NCBI GenBank assembly: GCA_902571055.1
Contig: CACGAM010000001.1
Coordinates: 1-64,000, forward strand
Direction: 5' to 3'
Length of the DNA: 64,000 bases
From: an uncultured Pelagibacteraceae bacterium
GTDB taxonomy: Bacteria; Pseudomonadota; Alphaproteobacteria; Pelagibacterales; Pelagibacteraceae
The translations under genes were made by a program, and so were the position numbers. Below are positions 48,256 through 57,295 of this stretch, piece after piece; within the stretch, counting starts at the first letter, position 1; every line of letters starts with the position of its first letter. The notes under the pieces are model-generated. The model saw only the letters and a list, made by a program, of their open reading frames with translations, was not told the origin of the DNA and did no database searches.

Positions 48256-48836
48256 AAATTAAAATCCCAAATTATTTAACTATAGGAAGAATAATTATTG
48301 TACCAATTTTCGTGATAACGTTTTATTTACCTGGTTTTTATGGTGACATAATACCTTTTTCTTTATTTGTAATAGCTTCTTTTACAGACTTCCTAGACGG
48401 GCTTTTAGCAAGAATGTATAAAGAGGAGTCTAAATTAGGCGAGTTGTTAGATCCTATTGCTGATAAAATTATTGTTGCTACAGCATTAATTTTACTTGTT
48501 ATGGATGGAACAATAAAAAATTTTGAGGTAATTGCGGCTATAATAATTTTAACACGAGAAATTTTAATTTCTGGATTAAGAGAATTTTTAGCAAAAGGTA
48601 AGGTCAATATGCCAGTTTCAGGTTTGGCTAAATTAAAAACATTTCTACAAATGTTTGCTATTTCTATATTACTCTTGGGGGAAACAGGTAATAAAATAAT
48701 TAACTTTCAAGATTATAATGCACAAACGATTGGAATTATAATATTGTGGTTATCTGCTTTTTTAACACTTTATACTGGATATGATTATTTAAGAAAAGGA
48801 ATTGACCACGCAATCTCGGAAGATGAAAAAAATTAA
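48252..48836 (+). CDS. pgsA: CDP-diacylglycerol--glycerol-3-phosphate 3-phosphatidyltransferase PgsA
   Basis: Inner membrane enzyme for phosphatidylglycerol phosphate. 194 residues with several transmembrane helices. The full CDP-alcohol phosphotransferase motif is visible: the DFLDGLLAR part, then an eight-residue spacer, Gly, three residues, Asp and three residues, Asp (LDPIADK). Overlaps uvrC at the 5' end (ATGA) and ilvE, which converges on it, by 4 bases. Confidence 0.95.
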   Translation: MKIKIPNYLTIGRIIIVPIFVITFYLPGFYGDIIPFSLFVIASFTDFLDGLLARMYKEESKLGELLDPIADKIIVATALILLVMDGTIKNFEVIAAIIILTREILISGLREFLAKGKVNMPVSGLAKLKTFLQMFAISILLLGETGNKIINFQDYNAQTIGIIILWLSAFLTLYTGYDYLRKGIDHAISEDEKN

Positions 48837-49714
48837 GCTGCTTTCTTTTTTCTGACAGTTTGCTGGTAACTTTCAGATAATTGGATTATCGTATTACATA
48901 CTTTGTAATTAAATTTATCAATCTGAGATACAGGGGTAACTTCAGCAGCAGTACCTGTTAAAAAACATCCTACAAAGTTTTTGAGTTCCTCAGGTTTAAT
49001 CTTTCTCTCATTAACTTTTATATTCATCGAATTTGCAATTTCAATTACTGTTCTTCTTGTAATTCCATCTAAAAAAGAATCTGGAATCGGAGTATGCAAA
49101 GTCCCGTCTTTATCTTTAAAAAAAATGTTTGCTCCAGTAGCCTCTGCAACATAGCCCTCGTGATCTAACATCAATGAATCTGTATAGCCTTGTTTTTCAG
49201 CTTCATGTTTTGACAAAGTACAAATCATATATAAACCCGCAGCTTTAGTGTCCCATGGAATTGTATTTGGAGCAGGACGTCTCCAATTAGAAATATTTAA
49301 TTTGATACCCTCTAATTTTAATTTTGGATCGAAATATGATCCCCATTCCCAAGTTGCTATTGCAACATGTATTTTTGTTTGTTGAGCAGAAATTGCCATC
49401 ATTTCGCTTCCTCTCCAAGCTACAGGTCTCACATAACCATTCTTTACATTTTGGGTTAGAACAATTTTATTTGATGCTTCATTGATTTCTTTTTCAGAAT
49501 ATGGAATTTCAAAACCCATTCTTCTTGCAGAATGGAAAAATCTTGAGGTATGTTCATTTAATTTAAATATATCTCCGTCATACACTCGCTCTCCCTCAAA
49601 AACACAACTTGCGTAGTGCAAACCATGGCTTAATACATGTAGTTTAACGTCTTGCCAATCCACAAGCTCGTTATTGTACCAAATTTTTCCTTCTCTTTTA
49701 TCGTAGGGTATCAT
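48833..49714 (-). CDS. ilvE: Branched-chain amino acid aminotransferase IlvE
   Basis: Fold-type IV PLP enzyme for the last step of Leu, Ile and Val synthesis. 293 residues. HYASCVFEGERVYDG, the RPVAWRG segment, the Schiff-base lysine in DTKAAGLYMI, and GANIFFKDKDGTLHTP with GITRRTVIEIAN match the BCAT group. Ends in TGTAAEVTPVSQI. Divergent from the MarR gene with 59 bases between. Confidence 0.93.
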   Translation of the reverse strand: MIPYDKREGKIWYNNELVDWQDVKLHVLSHGLHYASCVFEGERVYDGDIFKLNEHTSRFFHSARRMGFEIPYSEKEINEASNKIVLTQNVKNGYVRPVAWRGSEMMAISAQQTKIHVAIATWEWGSYFDPKLKLEGIKLNISNWRRPAPNTIPWDTKAAGLYMICTLSKHEAEKQGYTDSLMLDHEGYVAEATGANIFFKDKDGTLHTPIPDSFLDGITRRTVIEIANSMNIKVNERKIKPEELKNFVGCFLTGTAAEVTPVSQIDKFNYKVCNTIIQLSESYQQTVRKKKAA

Positions 49715-49773
49715 TAGATTTTATTAACAAAAAATATCTTTGTATGTATAATATGTCAATATAACTTACCAAA

Positions 49774-50211
49774 ATGAAACAGTTGCTTTACCTTAAAGAT
49801 AATCAATTAAAAGAATTTATAGAGAAATTATTTGTTAGTTATCGTGAAACATTCGCAGATACTAAAAAAATTTTAGATAAACATAACCTGGGCATTGCGC
49901 ATCAAAAAGTACTCCATTTGATATCTCAGTACCATGGTATTACTATTTCTGAACTATTGGGTAAACTTAAAGTCACAAAACAAAGTTTGAATAGAGTATT
50001 AAATGATTTAATTAAAATTAATGCTCTCAAATTTAAAAAGGATACCAATGACACACGAAAGAAACATGTTTACCTAAGCGAGCAAGGTGAACATTTATTT
50101 AATCAAATTTTTTCGATACAAAAGAAAAGGATACATAAAGCTCTTCTAAATTCCTCATCAGATGAAGTTTTGAATTTTAATAGTGTACTTAAAAAAATAA
50201 TTAATGAATAA
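49774..50211 (+). CDS. MarR-family transcriptional regulator (PetP-like)
   Basis: 145-residue winged helix-turn-helix protein. Recognition region ITISELLGKLKVTKQSLNRVLNDLI with wing KKDTNDTRKKHVYLSEQG is typical MarR. It is directly followed, with an 8-base overlap, by an OmpR-type response regulator. In Rhodobacter capsulatus a MarR protein (PetP) and an OmpR-type regulator (PetR) form a pair needed for cytochrome bc1 expression; the arrangement here looks similar, and petABC lies 8 kb away. The match to PetP is an inference from context. Confidence 0.85.
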   Translation: MKQLLYLKDNQLKEFIEKLFVSYRETFADTKKILDKHNLGIAHQKVLHLISQYHGITISELLGKLKVTKQSLNRVLNDLIKINALKFKKDTNDTRKKHVYLSEQGEHLFNQIFSIQKKRIHKALLNSSSDEVLNFNSVLKKIINE

Positions 50212-50881
50212 TTTCTTAGCTCATATTTTAGTTGTAGATGATGATGATGGTATAAGAAAACTTGTTAAACAGTTTTTAAATGAAAATAATTACTTAGTAA
50301 CAACTGCGCAGAGCGCAGAGGAAGCTCAAAACAAAATAAAGATTATTGAATTCGATCTAATTGTGCTCGACGTTATGATGTCAGGAAAAAGTGGTTTAGA
50401 GTTTTTAATAGAAAATAAAAAAAGTATTGATACACCTGTTATACTTTTGACTGCAAGAGGAGAGTCTGGTGATAGAATTATAGGACTTGAAAGTGGTGCA
50501 GACGATTATCTTCCAAAACCGTTTGAACCGAGGGAGCTGACACTAAGAATAAAAAGTATTTTAAATAGGACAAAGACTAAAAAAACCAAACATTTGGCGG
50601 AGTTTGAAAATATTAAAATTGATTTAAGTAAGCTTTTTATCTTTAAAAATAATAAACAATATAAAATAAACAATACAGAGAAAATAATTCTCGAAAAAAT
50701 GATAAATTCACCAGGTAAGACATTATCTAGAGAATTGATAGGCAATTTAATTAAAATTGACAAAGAAAGATCTGTTGATGTCATTATTACAAGATTAAGA
50801 AAAAAAATTGAAGATGATCCTAAAAATCCAAAATATTTACAAACTATAAGAGGTAAGGGTTATGTTTTATGGATTGATTAA
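50204..50881 (+). CDS. OmpR-family response regulator (PetR/OmpR-like)
   Basis: 225 residues. Receiver domain with acidic pocket VVDDDDG (Asp12-Asp14), phosphoacceptor Asp56 in IVLDVMMSG, Thr in ILLTARGE and Lys in LPKPFEP, then a winged-helix output domain (SPGKTLSRELIGN, RSVDVIITRLRKKIEDDPKNP, YLQTIRGKGYVLW). Overlaps the MarR gene upstream by 8 bases and the histidine kinase downstream by 20, so the three genes form a tight unit. Target genes cannot be read from sequence. Confidence 0.93.
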   Translation: MNNFLAHILVVDDDDGIRKLVKQFLNENNYLVTTAQSAEEAQNKIKIIEFDLIVLDVMMSGKSGLEFLIENKKSIDTPVILLTARGESGDRIIGLESGADDYLPKPFEPRELTLRIKSILNRTKTKKTKHLAEFENIKIDLSKLFIFKNNKQYKINNTEKIILEKMINSPGKTLSRELIGNLIKIDKERSVDVIITRLRKKIEDDPKNPKYLQTIRGKGYVLWID

Positions 50882-52175
50882 GTTAATAAAAAAAATTTTA
50901 CCTAAGCAATTATTTTATCGTGGACTTTTAATTGTCGCTATACCTATAATTATTTTACAAGTAACAATTACACTTGTTTTTTTTGATAGTTTATGGATTA
51001 AGACAAATAAAGGTATGACCAGAGCACTAGCCTCTGAACTTAAAACTTTTATAGACGCCTATGATAATGAAAAAACTGACAAAGATTTTATAATTGTTCT
51101 TTATAAAGAAAATTTAGATATAAATATTAAATATAAAGAAAACTTAAAATTACCAATACATAACGACAAAAGATGGTTCAGTCCTATTGATAGAACATTA
51201 AGACGCGAATTGAAATCTAGAAATTTAAATTACTGGTTTGATACAACTTCACATAAACAATTAGTTAATATTAAAATTTCATATGAAAGTGGTTTTTTTG
51301 AATTTTTTATTCCTAGAGAAAGACTAACTAGCTCATCCGCACGAATTTTTGCCTTATGGATAACAGTCCCTGCCTTACTTGTTATTTCTATAGCAATGAT
51401 CTTTTTGAAAAATCAAACAAGACCCATTTTAAAATTAGCAGAGGCTTCAGAAAAATTTGGAAGGGGTGAAAAAATTGATGAATTTGTACCATCCGGTGCA
51501 CTAGAAATTAGAAAAGCTGGTTTTGAATTTGAAAAAATGAGAAAAAGGATTATTAGACATTTAACACAGAGATCTGAAATGTTGTCTGGAATAAGTCATG
51601 ACCTTAGGACACCACTAACTAGAATTAAATTACAGCTCGCGTTAATTAAAGACAGGAAAATAGCATCAGAATTATCTGACGATGTTGATGAGATGGAAAA
51701 AATGTTAAATGAATATCTTCAATTTGCTAAAACTGGTGCAGAAGAAAAAACACAGAAATTTAATTTTAAACTCTTAATCTCATCTCTTTTAGACAAATAT
51801 GATAATCCAGATATTACACTTGAGAGTCCTGAAAATATAGAGTTTGAAGGAAGAAAAGAACTTTTGAAAAGATGTTTTAATAATTTAATGGATAACTCTT
51901 TAAAATACGGAAGTAAATTAGCGGTAAAAATTGAAATTTTGAGAAAAAATTTTAGGGTTATAATTGATGATAATGGTCCAGGTATTCCTGAAACTGAATA
52001 CGAAAATGTTTTTAAACCTTTTTACAAAATAGATAAAAGTAGACAAGACACAAAAAGTAGTGTTGGATTAGGATTGTCTATATCCTCCGACATAATTAGA
52101 TCACATGGGGGAAAAATTGAGTTGAGTAAGTCTATATTAGGCGGTTTAAGGGTTATCGTTTCTTTGCCTTCTTAA
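50862..52175 (+). CDS. Sensor histidine kinase, EnvZ-like
   Basis: 437 residues. Two transmembrane helices (about 23-43 and 163-184) flank a periplasmic domain of about 120 residues; then a HAMP domain (KNQTRPILKLAEASEKFGRG), a dimerisation/phosphoacceptor domain with His246 in SGISHDLRTPL, and an ATPase domain with N-box NNLMDNSLKYG, G1 DDNGPGIPE and G2 GLGLSI. Overlaps the response regulator by 20 bases, a clear cognate pair. The last 23 bases overlap ubiK on the other strand. The sensed signal is unknown. Confidence 0.94.
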   Translation: MFYGLIKLIKKILPKQLFYRGLLIVAIPIIILQVTITLVFFDSLWIKTNKGMTRALASELKTFIDAYDNEKTDKDFIIVLYKENLDINIKYKENLKLPIHNDKRWFSPIDRTLRRELKSRNLNYWFDTTSHKQLVNIKISYESGFFEFFIPRERLTSSSARIFALWITVPALLVISIAMIFLKNQTRPILKLAEASEKFGRGEKIDEFVPSGALEIRKAGFEFEKMRKRIIRHLTQRSEMLSGISHDLRTPLTRIKLQLALIKDRKIASELSDDVDEMEKMLNEYLQFAKTGAEEKTQKFNFKLLISSLLDKYDNPDITLESPENIEFEGRKELLKRCFNNLMDNSLKYGSKLAVKIEILRKNFRVIIDDNGPGIPETEYENVFKPFYKIDKSRQDTKSSVGLGLSISSDIIRSHGGKIELSKSILGGLRVIVSLPS

Positions 52176-52395
52176 TTTTTTTTTTATTTATTTTTGCAAG
52201 TTCAAATTCAAGTTTCTCAATCCTTTTTCTAAGTATATCTAGATCCTCTTTTCCAACAATTTTCATTTTAAACAAAAATTCATCTCTTTTTGACTTACAT
52301 ATATTGATGATCTCAGAATTTAAATCTTTATAGCTATTAATTCCATTCTCAATCAATTTACCGAATTTTTTTAACAGTTCTTCTGAATTTGCCAT
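52153..52395 (-). CDS. ubiK: UbiK-like accessory factor (BMFP/YqiC domain)
   Basis: 80 residues. The BMFP pattern is visible: an N-terminal amphipathic helix (LLKKFGKLIENGINSYKDLN), then a coiled coil (KEDLDILRKRIEKLEFELAKIN), and a basic tail. In E. coli UbiK (YqiC) is needed for ubiquinone synthesis under air and binds UbiJ. Converges on, and overlaps by 23 bases, the histidine kinase gene. Short, so assignment is moderate. Confidence 0.75.
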   Translation of the reverse strand: MANSEELLKKFGKLIENGINSYKDLNSEIINICKSKRDEFLFKMKIVGKEDLDILRKRIEKLEFELAKINKKKIKKAKKR

Positions 52396-52441
52396 AATAT
52401 TATTTTTTTTTTGTTAATTAAGTTTATAATATTTTTTATTA

Positions 52442-53230
52442 ATGTTTATCAATAATTTTGACCCAGTTGCCTTTAATTTTTTCATATTAGAGATTAGGTG
52501 GTACTCTCTTTCCTATATATTTGGTATTTTACTTGGTTGGTTTTATATTAAAAAGTATTTTTTAAAAGATGATTATTCAAAATCACAATTTGATAATTAT
52601 ATTACATATTTAATTCTAGGGATTATTATTGGTGGTAGGATAGGATATATATTATTTTATAATTTAAATTATTATTTATCTCGACCACAAGAAATATTTT
52701 TTATTTGGGAAGGTGGTATGTCATTTCATGGTGGTGTAATTGGAGTAATAATATCCTCTATAATATTTTCAAAAAAAAACGATATAAATGTATTTAGATT
52801 TTTAGACTTGGTCGCACTTTCGGCTCCAATTGGAATTTTTTTAGGCAGAATATCTAATTTTATAAATTCTGAATTATATGGAAGACAAACAGATCTTCCC
52901 TGGTCAGTTAAATTTGTTAAAATTGATGATTTAACTAGGCACCCTTCTCAAATTTATGAGGCAATTTTTGAAGGACTAATATTATTTATAATATTAAACA
53001 TTTATAAAAAAAAATTAATTAATCCTGGTTTGATATCTTCACTATTTCTTATGATCTATTCTATTTTTCGATTTTTTATTGAATACACTCGTGAGCCTGA
53101 CAATCACTTAGGTTTAATTATTTTCAAGCTAAGCATGGGCCAAATTATTAGTCTGATTACTTTAGCATTTGGAATATTTCTCTTCTATCTAAAAAATAAA
53201 AATGAACCAGAAAAAATTAATAACACTTGA
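52442..53230 (+). CDS. lgt: Prolipoprotein diacylglyceryl transferase Lgt
   Basis: Transfers diacylglycerol from phosphatidylglycerol to the lipobox cysteine of prolipoproteins. 262 residues, about seven transmembrane helices. The Lgt signature GRISNFINSELYGRQTDLPW, the FIWEGGMSFHGGVIG segment and the HPSQIYEAIFEG motif are present. Its product serves lipoproteins such as BamD in this window. Overlaps the next gene by 29 bases. Confidence 0.95.
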   Translation: MFINNFDPVAFNFFILEIRWYSLSYIFGILLGWFYIKKYFLKDDYSKSQFDNYITYLILGIIIGGRIGYILFYNLNYYLSRPQEIFFIWEGGMSFHGGVIGVIISSIIFSKKNDINVFRFLDLVALSAPIGIFLGRISNFINSELYGRQTDLPWSVKFVKIDDLTRHPSQIYEAIFEGLILFIILNIYKKKLINPGLISSLFLMIYSIFRFFIEYTREPDNHLGLIIFKLSMGQIISLITLAFGIFLFYLKNKNEPEKINNT

Positions 53231-54242
53231 TAGTTTTATAGATGAAGCCCTGTACCACAAGCGGACAGGTTACTATATGAAAAAGTCTCCTTTTGGAAAA
53301 AAGGGAGATTTCATAACAGCCCCAGGAATTTCAATTTTATTTTCAGAAATGATAACAATTTGGGTAGTATTATATTGGGAAAGTTTAGGAAAACCGAAAA
53401 AATTTAATATTGTAGAATTGGGTTCAGGAGATGGCGAACTTATGTTAAATATGATCAAGACATCAAAAAATTTTCCAAATTTTTTTAAAAATTTAAATTT
53501 TTATATTTTCGAAAAAAGTAATTGTTTAAAACAAATACAGAAAAAAAAGTTGAAAGGATTAGGTTTAAATTGGATTAGTAATTTAAATAATTTAGAAAAA
53601 AATAAAACCTTATTTATAGGAAATGAGTTTTTAGATGCATTTCCAATAAAACAATTCATCAAAAAAGATAGCATTTGGTATGAAAAATATGTCGAAAAAG
53701 TAAAGAATAAATACTTGTTAAGAGATATCAAGGTAGATATTAAAAAATACTCTAAAATAGTTGGTTTTAATTTTTTTAATCAAGAAAAATTTATAGAAAT
53801 ATCTTTAAATCAGATAACTTTTTTAAAAAAAATTTCAGTTTTTATAAAAAAAAGAGGTGGTGGAATTTTATTTATTGATTATGGTTTTTTAAACAAAAAA
53901 ATGTTTGATAGTTTGCAGTCTGTATCTAAGCACAGGAAGAGGAATTTTCTATTAAATAAAGGAAAGCAAGATATAACACATCTTATAAACTTTAGTTTCT
54001 TGAAAAAATATTTTCATCATTGTGGACTTAATGCAATAATTACAACGCAAGGGAACTTTTTAAAGAATTTGGGCATAATGGAAAGAGCTGAAATTATGTC
54101 AAAAAATAAATCATTTTTAGCTAAGTCAGATATTTTCTTTAGAGTTAAAAGACTCACAGATATAAAACAAATGGGAGATCTTTTTAAAGTTATTTTCGCA
54201 ACCCAAAAAAAACATGAATTTAAAAAAGGTTTTGATGTTTAA
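53202..54242 (+). CDS. MidA/NDUFAF7-family SAM-dependent methyltransferase
   Basis: 346 residues. N-terminus LDSFIDEALYHKRTGYYMKK and SAM motif NIVELGSGDGELMLNM match COG1565; further on are GNEFLDAFPIKQF and LFIDYGFL. The mitochondrial member NDUFAF7 dimethylates an arginine of a complex I subunit (NDUFS2). A similar role on the bacterial complex I is possible but not shown. The ATG is in lgt (29-base overlap); the next in-frame ATG lies inside the conserved N-terminal block. Confidence 0.85.
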   Translation: MNQKKLITLDSFIDEALYHKRTGYYMKKSPFGKKGDFITAPGISILFSEMITIWVVLYWESLGKPKKFNIVELGSGDGELMLNMIKTSKNFPNFFKNLNFYIFEKSNCLKQIQKKKLKGLGLNWISNLNNLEKNKTLFIGNEFLDAFPIKQFIKKDSIWYEKYVEKVKNKYLLRDIKVDIKKYSKIVGFNFFNQEKFIEISLNQITFLKKISVFIKKRGGGILFIDYGFLNKKMFDSLQSVSKHRKRNFLLNKGKQDITHLINFSFLKKYFHHCGLNAIITTQGNFLKNLGIMERAEIMSKNKSFLAKSDIFFRVKRLTDIKQMGDLFKVIFATQKKHEFKKGFDV

Positions 54243-54987
54243 ATCCAAAAAACTAAGTAATTATAATAAAAATATAGTGCACGCATTTTTTAATACTCAA
54301 GGTGGTGTATCAACTGGAATATACAAAAGTTTAAATTGTGGTCTAGGATCTAAAGATAAAAAAATTAATATTAAAAAGAATTTGAGTATAGTTAAAAAAA
54401 AAATTAAATGTAAACAAAAAAATTTAATTTTATTGAATCAAATTCATAGTAATAAAACTTTTAAAATTTCAAAGATAACAAATAATAAAATGTATGGGGA
54501 TGGTTTTATAACTAAAAAAAATGGTATAGCTTTAGGTATATTAACAGCAGATTGTGCTCCAATCCTTTTTTACGATCCAGAAAAAAAAATAATTGGTGCT
54601 GCACATGCTGGATGGAAAGGCGCTTTTAAAAATATTTCAAAAAAGATATTGGATGATATGAAAACTTGGGGTTCAAATTTAATTAATGTAATTGCAGTTA
54701 TAGGTCCGTGTATTAGATATTACAATTATGAGGTAAAGTCAGATTTTAAGAAGAAGTTTCAGAGAAAATATAATTGTAATGGGTGTTTTGTTAAAAAAAA
54801 TAGTATGATTTATTTCGATTTGAGCAAATTTATTGAAAAACAACTTAGGGAAAATGGTATTAAAAACATAGAAATTATAAAAAAAGATACATTTACAAGA
54901 AAAAATAAATTTTACAGTGCAAGATACTCTCAAAAAAAGAGTTATAATGATTATGGTAGAAATATTTCTTTAATTATGATTAAATAA
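54214..54987 (+). CDS. pgeF: Peptidoglycan editing factor PgeF (YfiH, laccase-domain family)
   Basis: 257 residues. YfiH/PgeF type, with HAFFNTQGGVSTG, LLNQIHSNK, LTADCAPILFYDPEKK and GAAHAGWKGAFKN carrying the metal-binding His and Cys residues. In E. coli PgeF removes mis-incorporated L-Ser from muropeptide precursors; related proteins are purine nucleoside phosphorylases. Two starts are possible: ATG 54214, used here and overlapping the methyltransferase gene by 29 bases, or ATG 54235 with an 8-base overlap. Precedes prs by 14 bases. Confidence 0.85.
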   Translation: MNLKKVLMFKSKKLSNYNKNIVHAFFNTQGGVSTGIYKSLNCGLGSKDKKINIKKNLSIVKKKIKCKQKNLILLNQIHSNKTFKISKITNNKMYGDGFITKKNGIALGILTADCAPILFYDPEKKIIGAAHAGWKGAFKNISKKILDDMKTWGSNLINVIAVIGPCIRYYNYEVKSDFKKKFQRKYNCNGCFVKKNSMIYFDLSKFIEKQLRENGIKNIEIIKKDTFTRKNKFYSARYSQKKSYNDYGRNISLIMIK

Positions 54988-55001
54988 ATTTCTTCAAAAA
55001 T

Positions 55002-55934
55002 ATGAAAATTCTTACTGGGAATAGTAATAAAAACCTCAGTCATAAAATATCTAAATATTTAAAAAATAAGTTGGTCAACTCAAGTATAAGAAAATTTAGT
55101 GACGGCGAAATATATATTGAGATAAACGAAAATATTAGAGGAAATAGCATATTTATAATTCAGTCTGTGTCTTCGCCTGCGAATGATAATCTCATGGAAC
55201 TTCTATTGTGTATTGATGCATTAAAGAGATCCTCTGCAAAAAATATAACAGCTGTAATTCCATACTTTGGGTATGCAAGGCAAGATAGAAAAGTTGTTCC
55301 AAGAACCTCGATCTCTGCTAAACTAGTTTCAAACCTGATTACTAATTCTGGAGCTGACAGAGTTGTGACATTAGATTTACACTCTGGTCAAATTCAAGGT
55401 TTTTTTGATATACCTGTAGACAATTTATTTGCAACACCAATATTTGCTCGACATATTAAAAAAAAAATTAAAACAAAAAATATGATATGTGTTGCGCCTG
55501 ATGTAGGTGGAACAGCAAGAGCAAGAGCATTGGGTAAAATGTTAAATGTCGGATTAGCTATAGTAGATAAAAGAAGACCTGCACCAGGTAAGTCGGTTGT
55601 CATGAATGTAATTGGAAATGTAAAAGATAAAACATGTATAATTGTTGATGATATAATAGACTCAGGTGGAACTATTGTTAATGCTGCAAAAATATTGAAA
55701 CAACGTGGTGCAAGAGACGTTCATGTCTATGTCTCTCATGGAGTTTTAAGCGGTGACGCAGTTGAAAAAATCAGGAAGTCACAAATTAAAAATTTGGTAA
55801 TTACAGATACAATAGATAATTCACAAAAAGTCAAAAAGGCTAAAAATATAGAGATATTGACAATATCTAATTTAGTTGGTGAGGCTATAAAAAGAATATC
55901 TAATTCAACATCTGTATCTGACTTATTTAATTAA
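55002..55934 (+). CDS. prs: Ribose-phosphate pyrophosphokinase Prs
   Basis: Makes PRPP from ribose 5-phosphate and ATP for purine, pyrimidine, histidine and tryptophan synthesis. 310 residues. VVPRTSISAKL, the PRPP-binding VVDDIIDSGGTIVNAA (here IIVDDIIDSG), DLHSGQIQGFFDIPVDNL and YFGYARQDRK are present. Normal length and motifs. Confidence 0.96.
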   Translation: MKILTGNSNKNLSHKISKYLKNKLVNSSIRKFSDGEIYIEINENIRGNSIFIIQSVSSPANDNLMELLLCIDALKRSSAKNITAVIPYFGYARQDRKVVPRTSISAKLVSNLITNSGADRVVTLDLHSGQIQGFFDIPVDNLFATPIFARHIKKKIKTKNMICVAPDVGGTARARALGKMLNVGLAIVDKRRPAPGKSVVMNVIGNVKDKTCIIVDDIIDSGGTIVNAAKILKQRGARDVHVYVSHGVLSGDAVEKIRKSQIKNLVITDTIDNSQKVKKAKNIEILTISNLVGEAIKRISNSTSVSDLFN

Positions 55935-55976
55935 CTCTTGAAAAATTTCTATTCATGGGCTAAAAGTCCACTCTTT

Positions 55977-56711
55977 ATGAATTCACTAGAAGCTATAATT
56001 AGAGATACTAAAACAAAAGGTCAATTGGCTAATTTAAGAAATAACGGTAATGTACCAGCGATAATTTATGGTGGGAAAGATGAAAATCAAAAAATTTCGG
56101 TTACAAAAAAACAAATTAAATCCTTAATTGATAAAGAAAATTTTGCTTCTGATGTAATTTTATTAAAAGTCGATGGTAAAGAATATAATGTTTTGCCAAG
56201 AGAAATAGTATTTGATACAGTCAGTGATGAGCCAATTCATGTTGATTTTTTGAAAATAGTTTCTGGCTCAAAGATTAATTTAGAAATCCCAGTTAAATTT
56301 ATTAATAATGACAAATGTCCTGGACTAAAAAGAGGTGGGGTATTAAATATAGTCAGACGAAAAGTAGAGTTACGTTGCCCAACAGAAAGTATTCCAAAAG
56401 AATTAGTAGTTGATTTAGAAGATCTTGATATCGGTTCAAGTATAAAAATATCATACATAAAATTACCTGAAAATGTAACTCCAACCATTACTGACAGAGA
56501 TTTTGTTGTTGCAACTGTTGCGGCCCCTACGGTGGTTAAAGAACCAGAAAAACCTGCTGAAGCCGATGGAGAGACAACCGAAGGAGGTGCTGAGGCAAGC
56601 GCGGATGGTGCAACAGAGGGCGGAGACGATAAAACTAAAGAAACGTCTGACGGCGACAAAAATAAAGATGGAGATAAAAAAGAGGAAAAATCTCCAGCAG
56701 ATAAAAAGTAA
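55977..56711 (+). CDS. rplY: 50S ribosomal protein L25 (Ctc/TL5 form) with acidic tail
   Basis: Binds 5S rRNA. I start it at ATG 55977 (MNSLEAIIRDTKTKGQ) giving 244 residues; a TTG 39 bases upstream would add a stretch with no family match. The L25 domain (GNVPAIIYGG, about residues 1-95) is followed by the CTC-type TL5 domain (IHVDFLKI, INLEIPVKF, to about 180). Residues about 182-244 form a low-complexity tail of Glu, Gly, Asp, Ala and Lys, acidic to basic at the end, encoded by unusually GC-rich codons. The gap to pth is 23 bases. Confidence 0.92.
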   Translation: MNSLEAIIRDTKTKGQLANLRNNGNVPAIIYGGKDENQKISVTKKQIKSLIDKENFASDVILLKVDGKEYNVLPREIVFDTVSDEPIHVDFLKIVSGSKINLEIPVKFINNDKCPGLKRGGVLNIVRRKVELRCPTESIPKELVVDLEDLDIGSSIKISYIKLPENVTPTITDRDFVVATVAAPTVVKEPEKPAEADGETTEGGAEASADGATEGGDDKTKETSDGDKNKDGDKKEEKSPADKK

Positions 56712-56734
56712 TTTTTGAAAAGCTAAATAATTTC

Positions 56735-57295
56735 ATGTTATTATTTGTAGGATTAGGTAACCCAACCCCTGACAGTCAAAACAACCGTCACAATATTGGT
56801 TTCAAAGTCATTGATGCAATAAATCAAAAGTTTGGATTATCAAAACAAAAACCAAAGTTTAAGGGATTATTAACAACAGGTAATATTGGTGATAAGAAGG
56901 TTTATGCTATAAAACCACTAACTTTTATGAATAACTCTGGAATTTGTATTAGAGAGCTTATTGAGTATTTTAAAATGGAGGCTGCAGATGTAATTGTGTT
57001 CCATGATGACCTTGATATTGATGTTGGAAAAATTAAAGCTAAGTTTGGTGGTTCAAGTGCTGGACATAATGGAATAGAATCGATTGATAAGTTTATTGGA
57101 AAAGATTACTCGAGAGTAAGAATAGGTATAGGGAAACCTGAGTCAAAAATATCAATTTCAGACTATGTTCTAAATGATTTCAACGACGAAGAAAGAGAGA
57201 AATTAGAAAATATTACTGAGAATATTATAACCTCCTTAAATATACTTCTTGATAAAAAATTAGAGTTATTTTCAAGTACTGTGAATAACAAATAA
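56735..57295 (+). CDS. pth: Peptidyl-tRNA hydrolase Pth
   Basis: Releases tRNA from peptidyl-tRNA that drops off the ribosome. 186 residues. GLGNPTPDSQNNRHNIGF carries the catalytic His; PLTFMNNSG and VFHDDLDIDVGKIKAKFGGSSAGHNGIESI are family motifs. The next gene starts immediately after its stop. The rplY-pth-ychF order is common. Confidence 0.96.
   Translation: MLLFVGLGNPTPDSQNNRHNIGFKVIDAINQKFGLSKQKPKFKGLLTTGNIGDKKVYAIKPLTFMNNSGICIRELIEYFKMEAADVIVFHDDLDIDVGKIKAKFGGSSAGHNGIESIDKFIGKDYSRVRIGIGKPESKISISDYVLNDFNDEEREKLENITENIITSLNILLDKKLELFSSTVNNK

Noticed and set aside
56503..56718. A second open frame across the L25 tail
   Set aside because: It is a shifted frame in the GC-rich low-complexity tail and shows no protein-like domain; it lacks its own start signal.
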